From: JBBQZP01 sp038207585
Lineage (GTDB): Bacteria; Pseudomonadota; Alphaproteobacteria; Rhodobacterales; Rhodobacteraceae
DNA: 64,000 bases
NCBI GenBank assembly: GCA_038207585.1
Contig: JBBQZP010000018.1
Location: 16,302-80,301 of the forward strand
Reading direction: 5' to 3'
Shown: positions 26,145 to 35,158 of the stretch, one piece after another
Numbering within the stretch: position 1 is the first letter of the stretch
How the letters are laid out: every line of letters starts with the position of its first letter
Notes under the pieces: generated by a model
Told to the model about the DNA's origin: nothing
The model's input: only the letters and a program-made list of their open reading frames with translations
Databases searched by the model: none
Program-made: the position numbers and the translations under genes

Positions 26145-27323
26145 TCAGGCAGGGCGGATACCGGTGCGGTTGCTGCAAAGAGCCATTACCCCTTCGGCAA
26201 AACGCGCAACGTCGCCTTTGGGCGCAAATGTCAGGGCCGCTTCACACATCCGGCGCCACAGGGCCTGATCCGTTGCAAGAAGGCCCATGAAATAGGCCAT
26301 GCCTTCGGGATTGTCCGGCTCGATGACAAAGCCGTTCACACCGTTGCGCACCAGAAGGTCGCAGGCCCCGCAGGTGTCGGACAGGATGACAGGCAAGCCC
26401 ATCGCCAGCGCCTCGATCACGGCATTGCCGAACTGTTCTTCAACACTTGGCAGCAAAAGGGCCAGACTGCGGCCCAGAACACGGGCAATGCCATCACTTT
26501 GCAGGAAGCCGTGGAAAATCACATCGTCACCCAGCCCAAGCGCGCGCACTTTTTCGCGAAGCTCTGCTTCAAGTGCGCCCGAACCACAAAGGTTCAGGCG
26601 GCGACGGATTTGCGCCGATCTGACATAAATGGAATACGACTCCAACGCCATGAAAAGGTTCTTTTTCGGAACAAAGCGCGCAACGATCGTAAAATCACGT
26701 TCCTCGAAAGGAAGGCCATCCGGGGCCGGGGCCGTGCCAGCCATCGAAACTATTCTGGCGATTGAAAGGGTATTATATTCGCCGTGAATTTTCTTTCCAG
26801 AAATTCCCTGAAATTCAAGATAAGACTTGGACCGATAACCCGATCCAATCGCCCCGCAATACGGCGTCATCCACCACGATTTAACGTATTCCCGGAATGC
26901 TCTGCGCGGCCGGTCATCAAACTTTGAACATCCCATCGTGAAAACCCGGTTTCCGAAAAGCCGCAGGATCAGCGCAAAGATCAGTATTTCAGGTCGCTCA
27001 TAATGACACAGAAACCATTCCGCCTTTCCTGTTTTGCGGCGCGCCCGCAGCATTGCAAACAAAATCGCAAGTCGGCTCGCACGTTGCGTGCCGGACATCA
27101 GGGTCTGCCGGTCAAAACCTTCGGCTTTGCTTGAAACCCAATTGTAGGTGTCGCTGGATTGATACAATTCCAGCCCAACGACACGCCTTTCGCCAAGATC
27201 GGCAACCGCCTTGCATCTGTCGTTATGCATGGGACCGAAATTGTCCCAAACGAAGACTATTGGAAGTTGCGTCGGATGACCTGCTGGCATTGCATCGTTC
27301 ATGATTTTCAGTTGGCCAAGCAT
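26145..27323 (-). CDS. Glycosyltransferase, GT4 type
   Basis: 392 residues from the ATG at 27323; several other in-frame starts (27329, 27302, 27290) lie nearby and none has a clear ribosome site. The C-terminal domain carries FTIVARFVPKKNLFMALESY, VIFHGFLQSDGIARVL and VEEQFGNAVIEALAMGLPVI, a clear GT4 donor site. The N-terminal half is less typical. It is the last gene of the long minus-strand polysaccharide run (37.4 to 26.1 kb), directly after the GTA spike-like pair. Donor and acceptor sugars are unknown. Confidence 0.83.
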   Translation of the reverse strand: MLGQLKIMNDAMPAGHPTQLPIVFVWDNFGPMHNDRCKAVADLGERRVVGLELYQSSDTYNWVSSKAEGFDRQTLMSGTQRASRLAILFAMLRARRKTGKAEWFLCHYERPEILIFALILRLFGNRVFTMGCSKFDDRPRRAFREYVKSWWMTPYCGAIGSGYRSKSYLEFQGISGKKIHGEYNTLSIARIVSMAGTAPAPDGLPFEERDFTIVARFVPKKNLFMALESYSIYVRSAQIRRRLNLCGSGALEAELREKVRALGLGDDVIFHGFLQSDGIARVLGRSLALLLPSVEEQFGNAVIEALAMGLPVILSDTCGACDLLVRNGVNGFVIEPDNPEGMAYFMGLLATDQALWRRMCEAALTFAPKGDVARFAEGVMALCSNRTGIRPA

Positions 27324-27362
27324 AGTCAACAGGGCAACGGGATGCCAGATCAGTCTTGCGCC

Positions 27363-28355
27363 TCACACGATCCGTATGCTTCGCAACCCTGACCGCTGCA
27401 ACGTCGGCCACCAGCCCGGAGTGACCGAAACAGCGGTCAGCGCCTGTACCGACAAATCGTCATAGGTCAGTGTCACATTGAACGTGCCGGTCAGCCCCAG
27501 AATGCCAGGAACATCCGCGGCACGCGAGGCAATCGCGGCCCCGGTCGGAATATGCGATGTGACAACCGCCCCCTCTTCCAACTGCGCGCCCCACACGGTT
27601 GCGTCGTTGATCGGCCCCGAAACCTCCCACTGGTTGACCGGGGCGCCAGTTGTTGCCGGACCAAGCACCATGGAAATGGTGGTGTTTTCGGTGACAACAA
27701 AGCTTGTCGTCAGGCTGCAACGATACCATCCGCCTGCCAACGGGCTGATTGTGGCGGCTGTGTTGATATTGGAGGCCGTGCTTGCAGTTGCCACAATCGT
27801 TCCTGCAACAAGATCGAAGGTTGCATTGCCCATGCGCGGATACGTCCCCTGTATCCGCAGGCCCAAAAGTGCGCCGGACGGACCTGCCTTGGCGTAGACG
27901 GACGCGGTATAGGTCGCGACACCGGGCGCGCCTGATGCGTTGGACGCGTAGCAGATTTCGGTCGACGATGTGCGTGTCAGGGTCGTTGCGGACAGCGTGC
28001 CATCGGGTGCCGCTGCTCCGACGGCACCCGTCAATCGCGCCTTGAACCAGGCGGCATCCGTGAAGTCGCTGCTTTGATCCGCAATGTTGGTCGCATCCGG
28101 TTCGATCAGCAGTCCAAGAGGCACGCCCGCACCGGTGTGATCAAAGCGCGGCAGGTTGGCTGCCACCGCCGCAAGCACCCCGTCCGAGGTCACCCGCAAC
28201 GCCGCCCCCGCGCGAGTGAAGGACAGCACCTGTGCAAGGCTTTTCGGTTTGCCTTTCGCGCGATAGGTGCCCGTCGTGAAATCAAGAGCCAGCGCAGGCG
28301 CGGATGGGCGGACCCTGCGCACCGATACGACGGAAAGATCCGCCGTCAGCCTCAT
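27363..28355 (-). CDS. GTA/phage head spike fibre-like protein (GhsB-like)
   Basis: 330 residues, no signal peptide. About residues 80-285 form a jelly-roll-like module with LIEPDATNIADQSSDFTDAA, VYAKAGPSGALLGLRIQG, AGGWYRCSLTTSF and TVWGAQLEEGAVVTSHIPTG, a pattern I know from carbohydrate-binding phage tail and head-fibre proteins. It overlaps the spike-base-like gene by ATGA. In Rhodobacter capsulatus the pair ghsA/ghsB encodes head spikes by which GTA particles bind the capsule of recipient cells. This gene matches the GhsB position and size class. Homology is by recalled pattern, not a search. A prophage tail remnant is the alternative, but no other phage genes are near. Confidence 0.65.
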   Translation of the reverse strand: MRLTADLSVVSVRRVRPSAPALALDFTTGTYRAKGKPKSLAQVLSFTRAGAALRVTSDGVLAAVAANLPRFDHTGAGVPLGLLIEPDATNIADQSSDFTDAAWFKARLTGAVGAAAPDGTLSATTLTRTSSTEICYASNASGAPGVATYTASVYAKAGPSGALLGLRIQGTYPRMGNATFDLVAGTIVATASTASNINTAATISPLAGGWYRCSLTTSFVVTENTTISMVLGPATTGAPVNQWEVSGPINDATVWGAQLEEGAVVTSHIPTGAAIASRAADVPGILGLTGTFNVTLTYDDLSVQALTAVSVTPGWWPTLQRSGLRSIRIV

Positions 28356-28618
28356 GCAAGTACCATGGCATGAATGCCGGTCGCCGTAGTGCCCGTGGCC
28401 CGCACCCGTTTCGTGCCGACCGGCAGAATGGAAAAATCTGCCAGCACGACGGTACGGGTCTGCCCGAAAACGCTCACAAGGCTGATCGTGCCCCCGGTTT
28501 CCACGTAAAGCGCAATGGCGACCTGCGCCAGATCAGCACCGTCCGAGGGCGTCACCGGCACGATATCGGTGGCGGGGCCGGTGATGGAAGCAGTCTGGGA
28601 AAGGAATGGATTGTTCAT
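28352..28618 (-). CDS. GTA spike base-like protein (GhsA / RCAP_Rcc01079 family)
   Basis: 88 residues. VTPSDGADLAQVAIALYVET, a central TRTVVLAD, SILPVGTKRVRATG and TTATGIHAM follow the pattern of the small spike base family named after R. capsulatus Rcc01079 (GhsA). The start has AGAGGAT a few bases upstream. It is followed without a gap by the fibre-like gene, and preceded 82 bp upstream by the Wzy-like gene on the same strand, inside the polysaccharide cluster. Its expected role is to anchor the spike fibre on the GTA capsid. Confidence 0.7.
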   Translation of the reverse strand: MNNPFLSQTASITGPATDIVPVTPSDGADLAQVAIALYVETGGTISLVSVFGQTRTVVLADFSILPVGTKRVRATGTTATGIHAMVLA

Positions 28619-28700
28619 GGTATCCTCTGAATTTTGAAAGTTCAGCCGCAGGTTTTCTTGGCTGCAGAGGATGTTGAGAAGGGGTTAACAAATTCTAGGG

Positions 28701-30011
28701 TCATCGCGCGCCCGGATCAGAAGGAACACGACCATTGCGGGGCCCTATCCGGGATCGAAGTGACGAAACCGCAAATCGACTCGCAAAACTCAGAAGGATC
28801 ACGATGTAAAAAAACCGAAGTGTGTTGCGGGTCGGATAAGTGAATTGAAGATAAGTGGCGAGAGAGAAAATGGTGATCGAAATGAGAAAAAGAAGATAAT
28901 TTCTTCGTTTGAAAAGTGAAAAAAGACTAGAGTAGGAGTACCCAACAACAAGAAAATAAAGGACGATAAATTGAATGCCAAAAATTCGAACTTCTGACGT
29001 TGCGCCCAGTGGAACGAACCGGCTCAGTCGAAGCTGAAAATTTAGATACTGCGAAGCATACCCATCAATGAAGCTTGGAAACGGTGACATTGCAGTCAAC
29101 TTGTACCCCATCGGGTAGTCGTGATGGCTGTAAAGAAACCCATCGCCCTGCACAAAAACACCCTCAAGAATATTTCCCATCAGATCAACGATGTTCAGTT
29201 TTGAAAAATCCAGAGATTGGTCAAAATAGACGAACAATGATGCCAGCCCCTGCACAGACGAGCCCCGGCCATTCAAACTGTTAACTAAATTCAAGAATGC
29301 CAACAGAATAGCTAAAATCGCAAGCCCCTTGTGCCACTTTCTGGGGGACATCAGTAGCGGCATTGCGAATGCAGCAGCATAAACAACGGAAATTCTGGAA
29401 TGAGCAGATATATTGAACAGCAAGAACCAAAGTGCTGGCAGGGCAAGCAGAACTGCCTGCTTTCTCTTCCCACTCACAATCGAAATCGCCAAATACACGA
29501 TTATTGCCAAACCAACCAGCCCCTGAACAGAGTGGATGAACAGATTAACCGGATTTTTTACGGCTACTCCCGCAGGGGATGACATCAGGATATATTGGCT
29601 ATTGCTCAGTACAATGCTGAAATCCAATATGTAAACATGATAGATGGAAAACGCGACCAATAGAAAGGCAACAGGCGAAATGTTTCGCTCACGGCTTTTC
29701 TGATTGAACGCAGCAAGGCCAATGCGCGCGTTGGCGTAAGCATTACCTCTTTTCCGAAACAGGTAGATGAACAAAAGAAACAGATAGATTACCGAAAAAT
29801 AAAGAACATTTGCTCCACCAAATTCAACCTGCCCACCGCGCGACCAAGTTCTAGCAAACGTCGTGATGAAACCCGCCTTCCAGGCGAACGCTGCACCCAC
29901 TGTCTGAAGCGATATGATCGCAAGTGGAATGGCTAAAAGGTGGCCGCGCAGGATGCTTAAAACAGCATGCGACAAGGCAAGAAATGAAAACAGAACGGTC
30001 AGTTCAAACAT
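28701..30011 (-). CDS. O-antigen/exopolysaccharide polymerase (Wzy-like)
   Basis: 436 residues, almost entirely hydrophobic segments (about ten to twelve) with one larger loop at about residues 255-330, the usual Wzy topology. Sequence motifs are weak, as in all Wzy proteins, so the call rests on topology and on its place next to the flippase. Base composition is far more AT-rich than its neighbours (some 60-base lines are about one third GC at the 3' end), suggesting a separate origin. It would join repeat units on the periplasmic face. Confidence 0.75.
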   Translation of the reverse strand: MFELTVLFSFLALSHAVLSILRGHLLAIPLAIISLQTVGAAFAWKAGFITTFARTWSRGGQVEFGGANVLYFSVIYLFLLFIYLFRKRGNAYANARIGLAAFNQKSRERNISPVAFLLVAFSIYHVYILDFSIVLSNSQYILMSSPAGVAVKNPVNLFIHSVQGLVGLAIIVYLAISIVSGKRKQAVLLALPALWFLLFNISAHSRISVVYAAAFAMPLLMSPRKWHKGLAILAILLAFLNLVNSLNGRGSSVQGLASLFVYFDQSLDFSKLNIVDLMGNILEGVFVQGDGFLYSHHDYPMGYKLTAMSPFPSFIDGYASQYLNFQLRLSRFVPLGATSEVRIFGIQFIVLYFLVVGYSYSSLFSLFKRRNYLLFLISITIFSLATYLQFTYPTRNTLRFFYIVILLSFASRFAVSSLRSRIGPRNGRVPSDPGAR

Positions 30012-30059
30012 TGATCCGCAATTCCGCCCAATGCCCGATGTGGTAAGGCGAAGTGCCGG

Positions 30060-31352
30060 TCATTTGCTCTTCCTCCACACCATCATCAAAACCGCCACCT
30101 CCGCCAGCAACGCGCAACCGGCGGCAACAACAATGGTCTGCCCCAGAACCAGAGGCTGCAGGGCCACCAGCGCATAGCACAGCATGGTAAAAAACGCGAA
30201 TTCTCCCTGCCGGTTCAGCGCGACAAGAGGCTGCGCAAGGGTTGTCCAGATCGTACAGGTGGCGGCAGCGCCCCCCAGAAGGACAAACAAGATGTAATCC
30301 GCCACCAACTCCCCCTTTGACAGCAAAGCAAGCAGATCGGGCCCAAGGACCGAAAGGACCAATGCCGCCGGAACCGCTGTCGCAAGCGTCAGGCGCATGT
30401 TCAGGCGCATGAGGCGCTGTGTCAGGCCGGTATTGCCAGCTTCCTGACTGCGGGTCAGTTCGGGCAAACTGGCCCGGACCAGAAGCCCCGAGAATTGCAG
30501 TGGAATCCGTGTCAGCATGCGCGCAGCACCGTAAAGACCCGCCGCCGCCGGACCCAGTGTCCAGCCGATTGTCAGCAGCACGCCCTGAACCCCCAGAGCG
30601 TTGGACAAAGACAAAGTAAGCGCCGACATAGAGGGTGACATCAAACGGAGGAACGTCGCCCGATCGGCCGCCGCCCAGCCAAGGCGGCTCCACGGTTCCA
30701 GCCTTGCCAATTGCACGCCATAGGCCACAACAATCGCAATCCGAACCAGCACCAGCAAAGCTGCGGCCGCCATGATGCCAAGGCCGGACATCGCGGCAAT
30801 GGCAACCAGAATTCCCGAAACGGGGATCGACAGGCCCTGCTGCAACGTCTCCATCGCATAGCGGTGCGTTGCGTGAAAAACCCCGCGAAAGACCGCCTGC
30901 TGCAACCCTGCAATGGACTCGATGACCACCAGCACGATTGCGATGCGGTACGACAGCGCCGGGAACGGACCCACAGCCGCGCCGCCGGGCCAGAGCAACA
31001 CGGCACCCAGCGCAACGGTCAGGACGATGGCCGAAATCAGGCACATGAACACCCATACCGATTGCAGCGCCTTGCGTGCCGCCACCCCGTCGTGCCGCGC
31101 AAGAGCACGGGTCAGATCAACCGCCAGCGCATTTCCCATGCCAAAATCGGTCAGCAGAATATAGGTCGGCACCGCTGTCAGCATCAGCCAAGCGCCATAC
31201 CCATCTGCGCCCCAGGATGAGATCAGAACCGGCACAAGGCAGATCTGCACCGCCGCCACCCCGGCTTTGCCCACAAGGTTCGCACCAAAGCCCTTTGCAA
31301 GGCGGCGGGCAATATCCCCTTGATTTTTCAGGAATGAAAGGCGGCGTAACAC
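30060..31352 (-). CDS. Lipid-linked oligosaccharide flippase (Wzx-like, MATE/MOP superfamily)
   Basis: 430 residues with about twelve membrane segments, starting at GTG. The first segments contain GANLVGKAGVAAVQICLVPV and WGADGYGAWLMLTAVPTY, which are typical of polysaccharide translocases. It is followed 48 bp later by the Wzy-like polymerase and preceded by the fucose synthase gene. Its job is to flip undecaprenyl-diphosphate repeat units to the periplasm. Confidence 0.88.
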   Translation of the reverse strand: MLRRLSFLKNQGDIARRLAKGFGANLVGKAGVAAVQICLVPVLISSWGADGYGAWLMLTAVPTYILLTDFGMGNALAVDLTRALARHDGVAARKALQSVWVFMCLISAIVLTVALGAVLLWPGGAAVGPFPALSYRIAIVLVVIESIAGLQQAVFRGVFHATHRYAMETLQQGLSIPVSGILVAIAAMSGLGIMAAAALLVLVRIAIVVAYGVQLARLEPWSRLGWAAADRATFLRLMSPSMSALTLSLSNALGVQGVLLTIGWTLGPAAAGLYGAARMLTRIPLQFSGLLVRASLPELTRSQEAGNTGLTQRLMRLNMRLTLATAVPAALVLSVLGPDLLALLSKGELVADYILFVLLGGAAATCTIWTTLAQPLVALNRQGEFAFFTMLCYALVALQPLVLGQTIVVAAGCALLAEVAVLMMVWRKSK

Positions 31353-31373
31353 CCCGGGGTCAGCTCCTGTCCA

Positions 31374-32306
31374 TCAGTGTTTTGACAGAAAATCTGCATA
31401 GGCATGCGCGATACCGTCCCTCAGAGGTCGGGTCACGTTCCAACCCAGATCATGCAGGCGCGTGCTGTCCATCAGCTTGCGCGGCGTGCCGTCCGGTTTG
31501 GTATCATCGAACTGAAGTTCGGCGCGATAGCCAACCACGTCGGCGATGGTTCGGGACAGATCTTTTATCGTCACCTCAACGCCGGACCCTACATTGATAT
31601 GGTCATACCCGGAGTAGCCTTTCAGCAAAAACACAAGGGCATCCGCAAGGTCATCACAATGCAGAAACTCCCGCAGTGGCGTACCCGTACCCCAGACCAC
31701 CACCCGTGGCGCGCCCGCCAGTTTCGCCTCGTGGAATTTGCGCAGCAGGGCGGGAAGAACATGGCTGGTGTCCGGATCGTAATTGTCGCCCGGCCCGTAA
31801 AGATTGGTCGGCATGGCCGAAATCCAGTCGCGCCCGTATTGGATGCGGTAAGCCTGCGCCAGCTTGATCCCCGCAATTTTTGCAATTGCATACCATTCGT
31901 TGGTCGGTTCCAGCGGCCCGGTCAGCAAAGCCGCTTCGCGCATGGGTTGAGGGGCAAGTTTTGGATAGATGCACGACGAGCCAAGCAGAAGAACGCGCGC
32001 CACATCCGCCTCGTGTGCGGCCTGCAGGATGTTCGCCTGAATCATCAGGTTCTGATACATGAAATCGACCGGAAAGTCGGAATTCGCTTTGATCCCGCCG
32101 ACCTTGGCCGCTGCCAGCACGATGGCATCGGGTCGCGCATCGGCCATCCACGTCTGCACGGCCGCCTGATTTATCAGATCAAGGTCGTCCCGGCCAACGG
32201 TGATGATCGTGCAGCCTTCTCCGGCCAGACGGCGCACCACGGCCCCCCCGACCATACCGCGATGTCCGGCCACCCAGATGCGTTTTCCCGCAAGTTCAAA
32301 TGCCAT
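31374..32306 (-). CDS. fcl: GDP-L-fucose synthase
   Basis: 310 residues from the ATG at 32306, one base after the upstream methyltransferase stop; an earlier in-frame start at 32339 would overlap that gene. The Rossmann motif is VAGHRGMVGGAVVRRL, SSCIYPK holds the catalytic Ser/Cys region and the SDR pair is in EWYAIAKIAGIKL. LYGPGDNYDP and the C-terminal WNVTRPLRDGI are usual for WcaG/Fcl. The enzyme epimerises and reduces GDP-4-keto-6-deoxymannose, made by the Gmd encoded 1.7 kb away, to GDP-L-fucose, so the polymer very likely contains fucose. Confidence 0.95.
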   Translation of the reverse strand: MAFELAGKRIWVAGHRGMVGGAVVRRLAGEGCTIITVGRDDLDLINQAAVQTWMADARPDAIVLAAAKVGGIKANSDFPVDFMYQNLMIQANILQAAHEADVARVLLLGSSCIYPKLAPQPMREAALLTGPLEPTNEWYAIAKIAGIKLAQAYRIQYGRDWISAMPTNLYGPGDNYDPDTSHVLPALLRKFHEAKLAGAPRVVVWGTGTPLREFLHCDDLADALVFLLKGYSGYDHINVGSGVEVTIKDLSRTIADVVGYRAELQFDDTKPDGTPRKLMDSTRLHDLGWNVTRPLRDGIAHAYADFLSKH

Positions 32307-32307
32307 G

Positions 32308-33051
32308 TCAGACACCGTCCCGTTTTTGTAGAAACACAAGCAGGGTGCTTACCATGCGCCGTGGCAAAAGCCGGGTAACACCCATCACGATGCGCCAGGC
32401 CAGAACCGATTTTCCGAAATACGCCGGCTCTGATTCCCAAGTATAGGCGCAGTGCTGCCAGACACGGGCAGGAAACCAGCGTCGCAATGCGGCAAATGTG
32501 TTCAGCTTGTAGACGGTCGGAAACACATCCTCTTCCTTTCGCCCGTCCTGTACCCGTGCCACGACGCGAGCGTGAAACCGGTTTGGCACCAGCCGGGCCG
32601 CAATCGCGATATAGCCCCATCGGTTCGGGGTGCGCGCGCAAAACCAGCCGCCCGGTTTCAGGACCCGTTGCACCTCGGCGCTGAACGCTTCGGGGTCCGG
32701 GATATGTTCCAGCACATGATCACTTAGAATGAGGTCAATGCTGGCATCCTCAAGGTCCAGTTTGCCGCTCTGAGGGATCAGGAATGCGCGATCAAGTCCG
32801 GGGTTCGCAAGAACAGCGTCATCCACATCGCAGCCGATGACCTCGGCGCAGTGCCCGCGCAGGGTCATCAGATCGCGACGGAAGGCAACCGGATCTTCGA
32901 TCAACCCGACACCGCGCCCTGCCCCCAGATCAAGGACCCGATCGCCCGGCCGCAAAAGCGCGCGCACACGCAAATAGAACTGCACGGTGCCATCAACGCT
33001 TGAAAAGCCGCCGGCATCGGATTCTGGAAAGAGCCTGGCTTTTGGAGACAT
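32308..33051 (-). CDS. Class I SAM-dependent methyltransferase
   Basis: 247 residues. Motif I is RVLDLGAGRGVGLIED near residue 40. IDLILSDHVLEHIPDPEAFS and RVLKPGGWFCARTPN give the rest of the Methyltransf_11 fold. The acceptor is unknown. Its position between the FkbM methyltransferase and fucose synthase suggests O-methylation of a sugar in the repeat unit. It is one base from the fcl start and evidently coupled to it. Confidence 0.85.
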   Translation of the reverse strand: MSPKARLFPESDAGGFSSVDGTVQFYLRVRALLRPGDRVLDLGAGRGVGLIEDPVAFRRDLMTLRGHCAEVIGCDVDDAVLANPGLDRAFLIPQSGKLDLEDASIDLILSDHVLEHIPDPEAFSAEVQRVLKPGGWFCARTPNRWGYIAIAARLVPNRFHARVVARVQDGRKEEDVFPTVYKLNTFAALRRWFPARVWQHCAYTWESEPAYFGKSVLAWRIVMGVTRLLPRRMVSTLLVFLQKRDGV

Positions 33052-33084
33052 GGGTGAGAGCCTTTGGTTTCAAATGCGGGAACA

Positions 33085-33846
33085 TCACCGGTTAGATGTC
33101 GGCGCGCTATCGCGATCGTCAGGTTTTCGATGGAACAGAAAATCACCCTGTATCATCCGTCCTTTTCTGTAGGACATGTCAGATGCATAGACGCCATCAA
33201 GGCAGAAACCATGGCGATCAAGCCAACCGATCACCTCGGGCGCAAGGGTCTGGCCAGAATAGAGTTCGACGAAGGAAAGCTCTGCGAAAATCCAATCGAA
33301 ACGGGGTAACAGCGTCTCGCACCCTTCTAGAACCTGTTGTTCATATCCCTGAACATCAATCTTCAGCAGGGCCGGGCCCCGGATATCATCGGCGGTGATG
33401 ACCTGATCAAGCCGTGCCACCTTTACCTGCAACACGCCAACCTCATGCGTGCCGGGATAAACCTCGGATTGCAGCGCCGGGGACAGCATCGAAGAACTGT
33501 CGGCGCGCGCCGTGATATGGATCGGCAATGTCGTCCGGGTGGTCCCCAATGCCGTGCGGAAAAGCTGCACCTCTGCCTGCCCTGCCAAGGCTTGTGCAAA
33601 GCGATCTGCCGCGTCAGGCAAGGGTTCAAAAGACAGAATGCGCGCCTGCGGCAAACACCGACGCGCGATCAGCGCAAACTGCCCGACGTTCGCACCGACA
33701 TCGACCACAGTCCCGACATGCCCGAGGGACGCCAGCATGGCACGATGCTCATAACTTGGCGCCACCCCCAAGCTTAAAGCACGGCGATAAAGCGGATCGC
33801 GCAAACCCTTTGATGCCTTGGCGAGCTTTCTCAAAAGGCTATTCAC
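33085..33846 (-). CDS. FkbM-family methyltransferase
   Basis: 253 residues from the GTG at 33846 (AGG a few bases upstream); a GTG at 33864 is the alternative start. VGTVVDVGANVGQFALIAR and ILSFEPLPDA form the SAM site, and LLKIDVQGYEQQVLEGCE is the FkbM family hallmark. These enzymes O-methylate sugars or polyketides, and they are frequent in surface polysaccharide clusters. It lies 33 bp before the next methyltransferase gene. Confidence 0.88.
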   Translation of the reverse strand: MNSLLRKLAKASKGLRDPLYRRALSLGVAPSYEHRAMLASLGHVGTVVDVGANVGQFALIARRCLPQARILSFEPLPDAADRFAQALAGQAEVQLFRTALGTTRTTLPIHITARADSSSMLSPALQSEVYPGTHEVGVLQVKVARLDQVITADDIRGPALLKIDVQGYEQQVLEGCETLLPRFDWIFAELSFVELYSGQTLAPEVIGWLDRHGFCLDGVYASDMSYRKGRMIQGDFLFHRKPDDRDSAPTSNR

Positions 33847-34017
33847 CCTGCACCTCGAAACCACGCCTCAAGATCGTTCAAACCCACGGAGTCCCGACGA
33901 TGTTCCGGGCGAAGGCGTCCGATGATGAAGGTCCGCATGCTTGTTTCCGGGTTGGGGCCGTTTTTCGTGCGGCGTCAAGTTTGACCACTTAGTTGACGTC
34001 TCCATTGATTATTCTCT

Positions 34018-35139
34018 TCATGACCCCTCCACACTCACCGGCAGTTCCAGCCCGTGCTGTTTCAGGAGTTTCGTCCGCCGGGCCGCCTTCAGATCTTCGG
34101 CAACCATTTCTGCGCACATTTCCTGCGCAGTAATCTCAGGCACCCAGCCCAGTTGCTGCCGCGCTTTTGACGCGTCGCCCAGCAGGCTCATCACTTCGGC
34201 AGGGCGGAAATATCGCGGGTCGATGCGCATGACCACGTCACCGGGTTTCAACGCTGGAGTAAGCCCGCCCTCGACCGCTGTGACGGTTGCGATCTCGTCA
34301 ACCCCTTCGCCGGAAAACTCCAGGTCAAGGCCAAGCTCGGCGGCACTCCAGCTGATAAACTCACGGACCGAATACTGCTTACCGGTGGCAATCACATAAT
34401 CTTCGGGCTGGTCCTGCTGCAGCATCATCCACTGCATCCGGACATAATCCTTGGCATGGCCCCAATCGCGCAGGCTGTCGATGTTTCCCATGTAAAGGCA
34501 AGGCTCCAGCCCCATGGAGATGTTGGCCAACCCGCGCGTGATCTTGCGGGTCACAAAGGTTTCGCCGCGACGCGGGCTTTCGTGATTGAACAAAATGCCG
34601 TTGCAGGCATAAATACCGTAGGCTTCCCGGTAATTTACCGTGATCCAGTAGGCATACATCTTGGCCACGGCATAGGGGCTGCGCGGGTGAAACGCCGTCG
34701 TCTCGCGTTGCGGCGTTTCCTGCACCAGACCAAAAAGTTCCGATGTTGACGCCTGATAAAATCGCGTCTTTTCTTCCATCTTAAGAAAGCGGATCGCTTC
34801 CAGAAGGCGCAGAGTTCCGATGGCGTCTACATCTGCGGTATATTCGGGCGCCTCAAAGCTGACGGCCACATGACTTTGCGCGCCAAGATTATAAACCTCG
34901 TCGGGCTGAACCTCTTGCAGGATGCGGGTCAGATTGGAGGTATCGGACAGATCGCCATAGTGCAGGCGGAATCGGGCATTGTCGACATGCGGGTCCTCGT
35001 AGATGTGATCCACCCGTGCGGTATTGAACAGCGATGCCCGGCGTTTGATGCCATGCACCTCATAGCCTTTGGCCAGCAGGAATTCCGAAAGGTACGATCC
35101 ATCCTGGCCGGTGATTCCGGTGATAAGTGCTTTTTTCAT
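34018..35139 (-). CDS. gmd: GDP-mannose 4,6-dehydratase
   Basis: 373 residues, the same length as the E. coli enzyme. ALITGITGQDGSYLSEFLLA is the cofactor site, STSELFG and SPYAVAKMYAYW hold the catalytic Thr/Glu and Tyr-x3-Lys residues, and GILFNHESPRRGETFVTRKI is diagnostic of Gmd. It converts GDP-mannose to GDP-4-keto-6-deoxymannose, the precursor for Fcl. Genes for GDP-mannose supply (manC, manB) are not in the window. Confidence 0.97.
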   Translation of the reverse strand: MKKALITGITGQDGSYLSEFLLAKGYEVHGIKRRASLFNTARVDHIYEDPHVDNARFRLHYGDLSDTSNLTRILQEVQPDEVYNLGAQSHVAVSFEAPEYTADVDAIGTLRLLEAIRFLKMEEKTRFYQASTSELFGLVQETPQRETTAFHPRSPYAVAKMYAYWITVNYREAYGIYACNGILFNHESPRRGETFVTRKITRGLANISMGLEPCLYMGNIDSLRDWGHAKDYVRMQWMMLQQDQPEDYVIATGKQYSVREFISWSAAELGLDLEFSGEGVDEIATVTAVEGGLTPALKPGDVVMRIDPRYFRPAEVMSLLGDASKARQQLGWVPEITAQEMCAEMVAEDLKAARRTKLLKQHGLELPVSVEGS

Positions 35140-35158
35140 TCAACCACTCTGATATCTG

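Noticed and set aside
27363..28618. Spike-like pair considered as a prophage remnant
   Set aside because: No integrase, terminase, portal, capsid or lysis genes are nearby, and the pair sits neatly in a polysaccharide operon, which fits GTA spike genes better.
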